In this document: positions 1 to 10,323 of the stretch, piece by piece
How positions within the stretch are numbered: position 1 is the stretch's first letter
How the letters are laid out: every line of letters begins with the position of its first letter
Source of the DNA: Aureobasidium sp. EXF-3400
Lineage: Eukaryota; Ascomycota; Dothideomycetes; Dothideales; Saccotheciaceae
Assembly: GCA_024195585.1 (NCBI GenBank)
Contig: SWBL01000111.1
Span: 1-64,000, forward strand
Direction: 5' to 3'
DNA: 64,000 bases
Program-made: the position numbers and the translations under genes
Notes under the pieces: generated by a model
The model's input: the letters and a program-made list of their open reading frames with translations, nothing else
What the model was told of the DNA's origin: nothing
Database searches by the model: none

Positions 1-519
1 TGTTCTACCGTAAACCAAGGGGAAAAGGCTTGGATCAACGAGATTCAGCACGGCCTGCTGCCTCGGGGCTTTCTCATCCGCTTCAAGTAGCTCCGCAGCA
101 TCCCTCAACTCAGTCTGAATCATTTCCGCAATCGCATCAGATTTGACAATTCCTGCTCCAGTGTTGAAGACCACGATGTTGCCAGTCTGTTCGAAATACA
201 GAGCTTTATCCCGCAGCTCGGCTAAGCACCAGTCCCATGCCTTGGGACTAATAAGCGGTCTCGACAGTGCCTGCGTACGCCAGTCGACCATCAGATCATC
301 GTCGAATATGTCTTCATGCCAGCCATGCTCTTCAGTCAGGTCGTTCATAAGACCAAGCATAGCAAGTTCTCGTGCGGTCAGGTTCGGCCATTGTGCCCAT
401 TCGGTTGCACCATGAGTAAACCGATTCTGAGGGGAGAACTCAAGATCGAGCGGGACGTCGGAGAAACCAGGCACTTCCAACGAGCCATGACCATCGTTGC
501 ACAAGCATGGGTCGCTCAT
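1..519 (-). CDS. DUF4246 family protein, N-terminal part, cut by window edge
   Basis: The minus-strand frame is open from an ATG at 519 to the window edge (173 codons, no stop), so only the N-terminal part is here. The translation begins MSDPCLCNDG, contains the segments VPLDLEFSPQNRF, LMNDLTEEHGWHEDIF and ISPKAWDWCLAELRDKA, and reaches LVDPSLFPLVYGRT at the edge. This pattern is characteristic of the large fungal DUF4246 family, usually some 500-650 residues and of unknown biochemical role. No intron is needed in this part. The gene is divergent from the hydrolase at 970. The family call is from memory of its conserved N-terminal motifs; the function is unknown. Confidence 0.82.
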   Translation of the reverse strand, partial: MSDPCLCNDGHGSLEVPGFSDVPLDLEFSPQNRFTHGATEWAQWPNLTARELAMLGLMNDLTEEHGWHEDIFDDDLMVDWRTQALSRPLISPKAWDWCLAELRDKALYFEQTGNIVVFNTGAGIVKSDAIAEMIQTELRDAAELLEADEKAPRQQAVLNLVDPSLFPLVYGRT

Positions 520-969
520 TTGTCTGTAGCTATTGACCAAATGAAGATGATTTGCGGAGTGTCGTGAAGATGCAGAGTAACTATCTGTACTGCTTGTAGC
601 ATATATAAAGTAGTAATATGGTTTGTGGTCTAGAACGTGGCTCGCTTAGCACTAATCAGCGATACGACGAATATATCAAAGCTTGTGTGCGGTCGACAGA
701 TTCGAAGACGCCAGATCGTCAGAGAATTATAAAGATTAGCCGTGCCAAGGTAGATTCAATTTACCAGATGCCCCAGACTTGACGCGGTGTCACACAATAG
801 GCAAGTGTCGCATCACCCCGGGAAATTGCTTACCGCTTCACCTAATGAGGGTTCATTGGGTAGTCGCGTGAGAAGATCATCGTATCGAGACGTCTCGCAG
901 CTTTGACAAATATATTTTCGTCCATTCCCACCATCGCTGTGAGAAAACTCAAACCCTGCACAGCCCAAC
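520..969. promoter_or_regulatory. Divergent promoter region with AT-rich TATA-like box
   Basis: This 450-bp gap separates two divergent start codons. A TATATAAA-type box lies at 602-609, about 80 bp upstream of the minus-strand DUF4246 start. No further gene is seen. Confidence 0.45.
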
Positions 970-2256
970 ATGGGAGCGCCGCCTGCTTACAACAAACGAA
1001 CTCGTACCTACAAGACACATGGAGACACGCCAATAAAACTCGACATTTACCTTCCTCTCCTTGCTTCGCCTAGCGACACCAAGGATGAGAGTCCCAGACC
1101 TCGGCCTATCCTCCTCTTCTTCCATGGCGGATATCTTGTACGTTCGCTCTTGTTGATCACCCTTTCCAGCGCTTTCGACCAGACACATGATCATGCAATT
1201 CTGTCCTACTCTAACAAGCCATGATTCTCACAGATCACTGGCACGCGTGACGCTGTCCCTCCGTGGCTGCTTCACTCTGTTCTTTTTCTCGGTTGGACTG
1301 TAGTATCACCAGACTTTCGCGTTCTTCCAGAGTCCAACGGCTTTGCGGTGATTGAAGATGTCATTGCTGCGTATCGTTGGATCGTTGCCAATCCATCAGA
1401 ATGTGGACATACTGCTTCCCTGAGCAACACACGTCAAAATCCCGATATTGTTCTTGCAGGAGCAAGTTCAGGGGGATGGTGCGCTCTCGTCGCAGCACTT
1501 CACTTCTCTGCGCAGGCGGACTGGCAGCAGCCACGTCTTCATGACCAGCCTGTATCCGGCGCTCCACGGTATCCCAAAGCTCTTCTGCTACTGTACCCAA
1601 TGCTCGATCTCAGTAGTCCAAGATGGCGCCAACCAGTCTTCGTCGCTCCGGAACCGATGTGCGAGACAACAGTCAGAGAGAGCCTTGCCTCTGCCAACCA
1701 GCGTGTTGAAGACCGAGTGATCAGTCTGGGCGAACCTTTTCCGACTCCAGAGGCAGAGATGCGCACGCGAAAACGGTTGCCGCTCCTATGGGCGACCATG
1801 CAATCTGGCAGATGGCTGGATTACCTTACTGGAGTCGAGGGTTTCGCTGTAGATGTGGCGGACTCTGGCATTGAGGGAGCAACCTTGTACTGGAGTCTCA
1901 GCGACAATGACGGAATCTACCCGCAAAAACTCTTTCCACTTGACTTCGCTAATTTCAATACATTATCTTCTGCCGTGCCGACCATAATCGTCCACGGTAC
2001 AAGAGACCTCGAGATACCTATCTCCGAAAGTGAGACACTTGTGGAGAGAATTGAGGATGCTCAAATAGGCGACTCAAAAACAGGCGGAGTAAAGTTCTAC
2101 CCTGTCGAAGGTGCTGGACATGTTTTCGATCTAGACATTGACCCGAGCGATGTGAACATCGACATGTCTGATATGGAGGAAGACAAGGGGATAGAGAGAG
2201 GGTATGCATCCGTCCTGGCAAAGGCCTTGCAAGATCTACGCAGAATCACTGAGTGA
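970..2256 (+). CDS. Alpha/beta hydrolase (HSL-like, fold-3), 2 exons
   Basis: Exons are 970-1137 and 1234-2256; the intron 1138-1233 runs from GTACGT to TTCTCACAG, and the product is 396 residues. The protein has the oxyanion-hole HGG at residues 52-54 (LLFFHGGYL), the nucleophile elbow GASSG around Ser134, a likely acid in HGTRDLEIP and a likely catalytic His in GAGHVFD. These are the marks of the hormone-sensitive-lipase-like alpha/beta hydrolase 3 family, which hydrolyses small esters or lactones. There is no signal peptide, so it is probably cytosolic. The longer intron (96 nt) is unusual here but keeps the frame perfectly. It lies upstream of an FAD monooxygenase on the same strand; the substrate cannot be inferred. 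Confidence 0.85.
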
Positions 2257-3028
2257 GTATCATTGTGCGTAAAGGGACATACATAGACGGCATACTGATA
2301 CATATCGTACTTCATAACACTATCCGGACCTCACTGACTCTGTTTCCTGAGCTGAGCTCTTCACGTCAGATTTACATGTGAACTCATCAAGACAGCCGTC
2401 TTGCTTGACGTACTGTAGGAGTCGTATGCGCTAAAGTTAGAAACGCAGGCGAATATAGAGAGCATGGATGCAGAAATGTTTCCTCACGAGTTTGGAGACG
2501 TGGTAGTGGTCGCAGATAGAAAATTGGACCGTTGCTGGAGGGATTTCCCCAAATGACAATAAGTCACGTCAAGCAGATTCTGCTTATGATCATCTCCGTT
2601 CCAATACTTGGTGCACCTTCCTGCAAATGACTTCGGAGCGGATGTTTGGTTTTCAAAAGCCGAGTTGTCATGTGCAGGAGTGATTGTCTCTGTCAATCTA
2701 GCATACCTTTCTAGAATTGATGGGTCAGCTGCGAAGCCATTTAGTGTTTTCTGTATACGCACCCAAAAGTGGTCAAGCGGCCGTTGAAAGTTTCGGTCGA
2801 AAGCGAGCCCTATGTTGCCCTATCCTCAACGAGAACACCTTTGTTGACGTCAATAGTTCGAGACAGGCTGCCACCAGTGGCCGGATAGCTGAGCGCTCCC
2901 AGATCCCACAGCGAATTTACTTAAGACGACCTTATGATTGCCATAGACAGATAGTCTTAGGGCTTTTTGCGTTTACAACCGTGTCGCTCCCTTCATTACT
3001 TCCCATCACTCACACTTCTACCAGCATC
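2257..3028. other. Intergenic region
   Basis: No supported gene. The frame of the downstream monooxygenase stays open back to 2717, but the residues before 3029 are not family-like and probably represent leader sequence. Confidence 0.5.
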
Positions 3029-4552
3029 ATGCGATCGAGCCATGTTACCGAACCTGAGCCTGTACTCATAGTCGGCGCTGGACCCACTGGACTTTGTCTG
3101 GCACTATGGCTCAATCGACTTGGCATATCCTTCAGAATCCTCGACCGAGCCTCAGGTCCTGGGACCACTTCACGCGCCATTATCTGCCATGCTAGGACTT
3201 TAGAGATGTATCAGTCCCTGGGGATTGCCGAGGATATGATATCGCATGGATCAAAGCTACAGAACGTCACCATCTCCCAGCAAGGCCATATTAGAGGATC
3301 ACTCAAGTTCGGCAATATCGGCACTGGATTGAGTCCATTTCCATTTATTCTATCTTTGCCGCAGGATATCCATGAGAGAGTCTTACTGGATCATCTGGAA
3401 AACGCAAGAGTGTCTATCGAGTGGGGTACATCGCTTGAATCGTTGCAGCAACATGACAATGGTGTGGTAGCTCGAGTCCGTGGGCCTCATTCTGACCATG
3501 AAGACATATCAGCAAGATTTCTCGCTGGGTGCGACGGCGCGAGAAGCACTGCGCGTAAAAGCTCCGGTATCAAATTCGAAGGTGGCACCTATGAGCAGAA
3601 ATTCTTCGTGTCCGATGTCAGTGCCACTGGACACATCCCAAATGGTGATGTCAACATCTTCGCCTCCGGCCGCAATTTCTGTATCGCAATTCCGCTGCCT
3701 GGAGAAAGCAGATATCGTGTCCTTGGCCTGGTTCCGGAAGGAGTGAAAGAGTCTGATCTCGAATTTCTAGATATACAGCCTGCGGTGGAGGACAACACCA
3801 AGCTTGGAATTACAGACGTGCACTGGTTCTCAACCTATAATGTGCATCATCGAGTGGCATCGCAATTCCGAGATCGCAATATCTTCTTACTCGGTGACGC
3901 CGCACATGTGCATTCTCCAGTGGGCGGTCAAGGTATGAACACAGGGCTTGGAGACGCAGCAAACCTGGCCTGGAAACTGGCAGCTTGTCTGAAGGGTGTC
4001 ACTGATTCTGAGATTCTGGATACCTACCATCAAGAACGCGCCGCGTTTGCGACTGAGTTGGTCAACTCGACCGATCGAGTCTTCACATTCGTGCAGTCCA
4101 GATCCATCATGGGCACTATTGCTCGCTCAATCATGCTTCCGTATGTATTGCCACTGGCGTTCAAGCTGCCGTGGATACCGACGTTCGCCTTCAAGAAGAA
4201 TTCGCAGATACAGATCAGTTATCCTCAGAGTAATCTGTCGACTGGGAAGGGCGCTGGCTGCAGGTTGCCATGGATTGAAACTGGGGAGAGAAGTAATTAC
4301 CAATCATTGCAGAATTTGAGTTGGGTGATGCATGTATACGGCAAGGCAAGTGATGACACCGCTGCTCTGGCGTCAGAGTCTAGTATTCCTCTGTTCGAAT
4401 ATGCGTGGTCCGATACCATGTCGAATGCTGGAATAATTCAAAATGCGATATATCTTGTGCGGCCAGATGGGTACGTGGGATATCTAGGGACGCAATCGGA
4501 GCAAGAGGTTGGTAGTTACATGGAGAAGTGGATTGCAGCAAACAACAAGTGA
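3029..4552 (+). CDS. FAD-dependent aromatic-type monooxygenase (PHBH fold)
   Basis: This is a single-exon protein of 507 residues. The start at 3029 was chosen because the dinucleotide-binding motif then sits near the N-terminus (LIVGAGPTG, glycines 16-21); an upstream in-frame ATG at 2717 would add about 100 unfamily-like residues. The GCDGARSTARK segment (167 onward) is the DG motif, and LLGDAAHVHSPVGGQGMNTG (from 287) is the GD motif that contacts FAD. Together they define the PHBH-type flavin hydroxylases, which use NAD(P)H and O2 to hydroxylate phenolic or related substrates. It is convergent with the Zn2Cys6 gene, 116 bp away. Such enzymes are common tailoring genes in fungal clusters; membership in the peptide region further right is only an inference. 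Confidence 0.88.
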   Translation: MRSSHVTEPEPVLIVGAGPTGLCLALWLNRLGISFRILDRASGPGTTSRAIICHARTLEMYQSLGIAEDMISHGSKLQNVTISQQGHIRGSLKFGNIGTGLSPFPFILSLPQDIHERVLLDHLENARVSIEWGTSLESLQQHDNGVVARVRGPHSDHEDISARFLAGCDGARSTARKSSGIKFEGGTYEQKFFVSDVSATGHIPNGDVNIFASGRNFCIAIPLPGESRYRVLGLVPEGVKESDLEFLDIQPAVEDNTKLGITDVHWFSTYNVHHRVASQFRDRNIFLLGDAAHVHSPVGGQGMNTGLGDAANLAWKLAACLKGVTDSEILDTYHQERAAFATELVNSTDRVFTFVQSRSIMGTIARSIMLPYVLPLAFKLPWIPTFAFKKNSQIQISYPQSNLSTGKGAGCRLPWIETGERSNYQSLQNLSWVMHVYGKASDDTAALASESSIPLFEYAWSDTMSNAGIIQNAIYLVRPDGYVGYLGTQSEQEVGSYMEKWIAANNK

Positions 4553-4668
4553 ACTTAGGTGTGCCTCATAAAGTGAGTAGCACCACCCAAGCATCGTCTT
4601 AAAGAAGTTAAGATCGTTGGGGCTATCACTCTTCGAACAGCCGTAGCGTGAATCCAATCTCGCTGTCA

Positions 4669-6075
4669 TTATTGCCTCCTGTCTGTGTTAGTGTCTTCGA
4701 TATCCAAGGGCCCAGAATGGCTTGGGTCGACAGCAACATTCGTTCCCTCGGTGAAGTCAAAGACAGCTGAGATACAGTCCGACCATGCATTGTAGTTACC
4801 TGCTGACGGAGTCAGCGAGATTAGATATCTCTTAACCGCGTCCGACTGTGACTTCATTCGGGCATTTGACCACCATTGATTGGTCCTCGCAAGCGACGCA
4901 AACCAGCAAAGAAGAAGCATCATCACCCCTGGAGATCGCTTTGCAACCAACGAGCGAATCTCAGGGTAGGCAACCCCTCCAAAACTGAGGATAAGGTCTG
5001 GGTGATGCTTGATATTATGTGGAGACATCATAGGTGCCAGGATCACCGCCACTCTACGGATCAGGTTGTTGGTATGTGCGTTTCTGTTGTCGAGCTGGCA
5101 TATCTTTTGAAGTATCAAGAATATGCTCGAGTCGTCTGTAGTCGCTGAGTTGCCTGGACGTCCTGACTTGAACACAGGACCGAAGGCCGAAGAAGATGTA
5201 AAGGTCCCAAGGGTCATTCGAAGAACCCACATGCCACGAGATACAGCTAATGGAGCGAGCATGACATTTACTGCTGCGTCATAATCGATGTTGAATGCTT
5301 CAAGCGACATGGTCTCCTCCAGGCAATTAGTATAGTACATTGACAAAAGCGTACCGGTGACCAAAGCATCGCCTTGTTCTTGAGAAGTGCTTGATCCCGC
5401 TGCAGACAATGCGACTCGATAATCTCGTAGTCCATACTGCCAGTGGACAGCCTCAAGTAAAGCATAGCTAGCATCTCTGGTTTTGTTTGCTCTGTACAAA
5501 CGCCGCAGATGGGCAGAGGAAAGCGCCAAGATCATATGCATAACAAAGGGCTGTTGCCACGCGGACTGTGGTACCCATTCATACATGACTTTGCGCATGT
5601 CCTGGCCACCTAATGTCTTCGAAGTGACGTTCCGAAAGTGGTGCAATGCGTGAGAGGTATCAGAAGTTGAGGCCCTTGCGAGAGGTTCGTGCAATGTCGA
5701 TCCAAGTAGCTTGTTGAGATCCGATCGAACCATCTCCGTCGAGATGTCATGCATTAAGGTAGACGGTGACGTGACCCTGAGATCTGGCCTAGAGGAATAA
5801 CGAGTCGGCGAGTAGATACAATCATAGCCCTCACGTAGGCGATGGCAATAAGAGCATCGTGGTAAGACTTCGTCACACTTTACTGATTCTTAGCATGTTG
5901 AATCATCCCAGCGGGACTTTCTGACCTTGATTCTTCGTTCTTTGCAAGCTTGACATCCGTTTCTCGATTTTCTGTGCGGGCGTCTCACTTTGCGGACTTC
6001 TGTTAGCGGCGAGGTCTCAGTATTACTCGTGTCGTTCCTGATTCGGAATACGCGCTGCTGCGCGGCAATCGACAT
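4669..6075 (-). CDS. Zn(2)-C6 fungal transcription factor, 2 exons
   Basis: Exon 1 is 6075-5926 and exon 2 is 5877-4669, separated by a 48-nt intron (GTCAGA to TAAAG); the product is 452 residues. Splicing joins the two halves of the zinc cluster: CQACKERRIK from exon 1 and CDEVLPRCSYCHRLREGYDC from exon 2, giving the C-x2-C-x6-C-x6-C-x2-C-x8-C spacing. An intron at exactly this place is common in this family. A basic stretch (KVRRPHRKSRNG) precedes the cluster. The remainder resembles the weakly conserved fungal transcription-factor region with many aliphatic helices. It is a nuclear DNA-binding regulator; its position makes it a candidate pathway-specific regulator for neighbouring genes, but no target is shown by the sequence. 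Confidence 0.88.
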
Positions 6076-6510
6076 TTGTCAGGGGTGATGGCAGGGCTGG
6101 TGGCAGGAGTAGCGAAGTACAGGCGAGTGAAGTCGAGGTTTGAATAGTCCCGGCGTCGCGCGGCTAGGTAGCTTCGACTCTTCCAGCGTTTGCTGGACGA
6201 ACTCTGATTAGACTTTGACGGGGCTTAGGGCTAACCTAAAATGATGATTTCTTTGTCCGTAGAGAGTGACCGTATCTCAGAAATCAAAGTCCGAAAGTCG
6301 CCAAATCCGTGCCTATGTTAGATTGCTGGTTCATCGTTGCTCGGCTCTCGAAAGTCGTTGTTTACCTTGCACAATCGTCAATACGCCACGACGAGGGGCA
6401 AGCTTTATAAAAATGGCCCTATGTCCTCGGGCAGGTACAAGGTCGAATAACGAGACCACCGCATCGCTTTATACCTCACTTCCAATCTCAATTTGCGAAC
6501 CATCGGAAGC
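6076..6510. promoter_or_regulatory. Divergent promoter with TATA box at 6406-6413
   Basis: The gap lies between the Zn2Cys6 gene and the RTA1-like gene. A TATAAAAA box at 6406-6413 sits about 100 bp upstream of the ATG at 6511. Nothing else is recognised. Confidence 0.5.
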
Positions 6511-7484
6511 ATGGCTAGTACAACACCGATCGATGGATATACCGATCCCCATTTTCCGAACCCCATGGGGCCTCACGATTCTATGATTATCATCTACGGG
6601 TACCTTACTCTTGAAAAGCTCTTGGGAACGCAGACATTAAGAGAGACTCAGATATACTCCGTCACTCGCCCTTGCTGTCCTCGCCATCGTATTGTTCGCC
6701 ATCGCAGCGATGATGCACCTATGGCTTCTCGTTCGCTACCGGACCTGGTACTTCAGCACCATACTCGTTGGTACATTCATGGAGATCGTCGGTTACATCT
6801 TTCGCCTTCTGTCCAGCCAGCAGGATCCTTATTCCGTAATTTGGTTTGTCGTACAAGTACGTGATCCAAGCTGACTTGAGTCTCTCCTGTCAAATTGACA
6901 AGACTTAGTACTTCCTCATCGTTGTCGCGCCCGTGATGTTCAGCGCAGCGATCTACATCACCGTCTCGAAGATGATCCAAGTCTATGGAGAAACATACGC
7001 TCCTCTGCCTCCAAAGCTGATCATATGGATCTTTGTCATATGCGATGTCGTCTCGACGATTGTGCAGGTTGCTGGCGCTGCATTAGTGGGCGTGGCGTAC
7101 TCGGATCAAAAGGACCCAACGACGTACAACCACATCCTGTTGGCTGGTCTTGCCTTCCAGGTAGCATCATTCGCCATATACCTCTTCATACTGGCGACCA
7201 CACTGTACAAAGCAAGGAACAGTACCAAGTCTATCGATCGAGGATTTGTGCTTGCTTTGCTGGTGGCCACATTGGCTGTGTATCTACGAACGTGCTTCAG
7301 ATTAGCCGAGACGGCAGAAGGGCTCATGGCGATGCTTTCGACTCACGAGGTCTACTTCGCTTGCCTTGAATTCGCGCCTATCGTCATTGCAGTGTTCCTG
7401 TTCACCTGGTGGCATCCCGGAAGGTGGTTGCACGAGTCCCGAGACAGAACTTCCCATGGTGAAGTCGAGATGGCTCGAGGCTAA
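6511..7484 (+). CDS. RTA1-like seven-TM membrane protein, 3 exons
   Basis: Exons are 6511-6599, 6652-6856 and 6909-7484; both introns are 52 nt with normal borders, and the product is 289 residues. Splicing restores YGYTPSLALAVLA, the typical first helix of the RTA1 (lipid-translocating exporter, Rsb1-like) family. Further hydrophobic segments follow, including IFRLLSSQQDP, FLIVVAPVMFSAAIYITVSKMI and the conserved late segments YLRTCFRLAE and EFAPIVIAVFLFTWWHPGRWL. Family members are plasma-membrane or ER proteins linked to sphingoid-base export and resistance to lipophilic drugs. The start at 6511 is the first ATG in frame. Seven helices are expected and seen. Confidence 0.9.
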
Positions 7485-8290
7485 GCTTCGATATTCTACT
7501 CACTGCCCTTAAACCCCACAATCCATTCAATGTATGGTTTAGAGTATTGAGAAAGAAGGAAACTATTGAGGAAACGAGAGTGTCGAGTGTAGTCTATGTT
7601 GTCAGAAGTAAGAGTTCCGTCACTCAGTGCTGGGTGGACGGCCTGGATTGGAGCTTCGTTGCTGTGAGGGGGTCGCGGAAGCACATCGAACAATGGTAGA
7701 AAAAGAATCTCGAACAAGTAGAACTCGATCAGTGGCGGTTGAGGACAAGATTCCAGGCGTCCGAGGGGGAGCAGGAAATGACTTGGCAAATGATAATCTT
7801 GTATTGTTGAATCAACCCAGATTTGTTGATCTTTCTACAGATGATCAGGCTGACTCTGAAAGCGGTCGCTAGGTACGCAGATCATGTCCCCGTGCAGCGA
7901 TATAATCGCGACGCATGCATGACTGAATATAAATAGCTAGTGCAAAATTGTTACGCCTCACCGCATATTGCTGACATGCGTGGGATTCCAATCAAGCGAC
8001 TTCAACTAATCTCTCAATTTCGACAATTGCCGCTTCGCGATCTCACCCTCTAGAAGGATCGGAGAAGAATGGGGTTTGGTTGGATCTAAACGCAAGGGAT
8101 GCGCGTGGCACTATGGAGCATATGTGTAGACCGAACTACCTGCCAAAATTGTCTTTAAGGCCAATCTCATTGGTATCCAATAGCAATCGCCCTCGCAGGA
8201 TGAGTCACAAGCTCGCAACATATATCATTCCAGCTGCACTGGAAGCTGATTATATCGCAACTACTCTGGCATACTTTACATATCACGAGC
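7485..8290. other. Intergenic region
   Basis: About 800 bp without a supported gene. A TATAAATA element lies near 7929 but is about 350 bp from the next ATG. Short open frames here have no recognisable domain. Confidence 0.5.
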
Positions 8291-10061
8291 ATGACTTCAA
8301 CCTTCAATCTTCCCCATTTGGAACCAGCGAAGTATAGGTGGACTATCTCATCGACCGACAAGTCCGCCCGACGCGTTGCAGTCGGCACCGAGCAACTGAT
8401 TGGTATCAGGCACGCAAACGCGAAAGGACAATACGATATCTACGTGAGCACTACATTGGATCTCAGCTTGCCAGGATTGAGTCTCGAAGAACTACATCGA
8501 TATGTTTCTTCTGCTCTGATCCATATACGCTACCAGCACCCTGAGGTAGCTGCGACTGCTGTTTGGGAAGCTAATAAACCCACTCCACCAATCATTGTGT
8601 ACACTCCTCCTAGCGTCTCGGAAGCTCAAGCATGGGCTGTAGATACTGTGTCGTTATGCACAAGTTCTCAAGATGGTCTTGCGCTGCGCTCCGAGCAGGA
8701 GCAATCGAGAGCTTCTATGCCTCAACACGGAAGCTCAGTCAAGGTCACCCTATCTACGGACGTCAGCACTCTGCAGACCTCACTGCCTAAAGACACTCGC
8801 ATCTCTATGCTGTGTCGGTTCCATCACATATTCTGGGACGGCATGAGCGCGAGACAATTCGGCGGCGATCTTCTTCGGCAGACTGGCGTTTCGTGGACCA
8901 AGAAGGAAGAACCTCTCCAGGTGGCAAACATCTACCCTTGGGGCGAAGAGATCAAGAATCTGGCCGAACCTCTGCTTGATGCACTGGAAATTGATGTTGA
9001 ACATCTCGGTCGAGACTACGACACTGCAGCCGATGAGTTTATTGCAGAAACGATGAAGTCACAGGTTGGTTCTTGGGAGTCACTGTATCATATCACGGAA
9101 TGAATGCTGACTAGTCGCGCAAAGTCAAGCTGGGGTCTTGCAACAGAAAACTCGATCGGAATTCCGAGAACTGAGATCGTGACTTTCACCGTAGCTGAAA
9201 GTAACGCAATGATCAAGAGTGTCAAATCGCGAGTCGGACCTGAGTATACGATCTCGCATTTAGGACACGCAGCAATGGTGCTCGCTCTCCTCAAGATCCG
9301 ACCTCTTTCATCTGACATAAATGATACAATTCATCTCTGTACACCGCTGCCCGCGAATGGTAGACGTTACCTCAAAGAGCCAGATTTGAAGCGCTACGGT
9401 TGCTGTCAAGCAGGCGCAGTCGCTCCATTCTCAGACCTGAGATCGTGGATTGTCGACGAAGATGACCGCGAGGCCGTCAAGAAGACCTTGGAGAGTGGCT
9501 GCAGACATGTCAAAGAAAGCTATGACCACTGGTTGAACAAAGAATATCAGGTTGCTGTCAATGTGTCCAAAGACAACTTCCTGGCTAGCTATCTCAGCAG
9601 GTATGTACAAGATCCAAAGTTGATTCGTGATCGACCCGCTAACGCTTCCGATCAGTGCTGCACTGACTCCAAAGAGTTCAAGCATTCCGGTCTGTTTGTC
9701 TTCGACCACGAGAGATGGGACTCACTAGCTGACGTACTTACAGATGTTTGTCAGTGACGGCGTCATCGACCACTACGTTCCTTCGTCTGTCAAGGCTCCG
9801 GATGGCGAAGAGCTATTCTCAGTGGATGAATGTATCTTCCTCCTTGACACTTATGGATCTGATATGTGAGTCCATGCTCCTACCAGCTTTCCAGTCCGAA
9901 TCAAACATCTGATCCACTAACTCATGACCAGCCTTATGCGCATGGACAGTTTCAAAGGAGCAACTGCCTTGACTATCTCATATAACGACGGTTTCCTCGA
10001 CCGCGAAAGTGCTAGAGAAATGCTCAGATATGTAGCTAAGTTCATGTTAGCTATCGTATAG
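8291..10061 (+). CDS. BAHD/Tri3-like O-acyltransferase, 5 exons
   Basis: Exons are 8291-9064, 9125-9600, 9656-9689, 9744-9865 and 9932-10061, giving 511 residues. The introns are 54-66 nt; intron 1 uses GTTGGT and the AAG at 9122-9124, and exon 3 is a micro-exon of 34 nt. The catalytic HHxxxD-type motif is RFHHIFWDG (His179, Asp183). After splicing, IPMFVSDGVIDHYVP and the C-terminal LMRMDSFKGATALTISYNDGF resemble the second half of condensation/BAHD-like acyl-CoA transferases such as the trichothecene 15-O-acetyltransferase type. It probably transfers an acyl group from CoA to a hydroxyl or amine of a small molecule in the cytosol. Substrate unknown. The micro-exon boundaries are the least certain part. 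Confidence 0.8.
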
Positions 10062-10323
10062 TTCGATATGGAGCTTGGGAAAGACAAAGGGTCAAGCCTA
10101 AGATTGAGAGATAATACTTTGTGTAGATTTGCTCTAACTTTACCACATCTGTGACCTATTCCCAACATACACGAGATGGTGTAGATTCACTTTGGAAACA
10201 CACGGGCGGCTATTATGGCTGAATGCTAAGGACATGCTGTAATTGTGGCGACCTGTTTTATTTCGCCCGATGTCAAAGTCCAATTTTATGTATGCTTGTG
10301 CCTTCAAAACTCAGTATTCATTA

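Noticed and set aside
2717..3028. N-terminal extension of the FAD monooxygenase
   Set aside because: The Rossmann motif would begin more than 110 residues in, and the extension resembles no targeting sequence. The ATG at 3029 fits the family.
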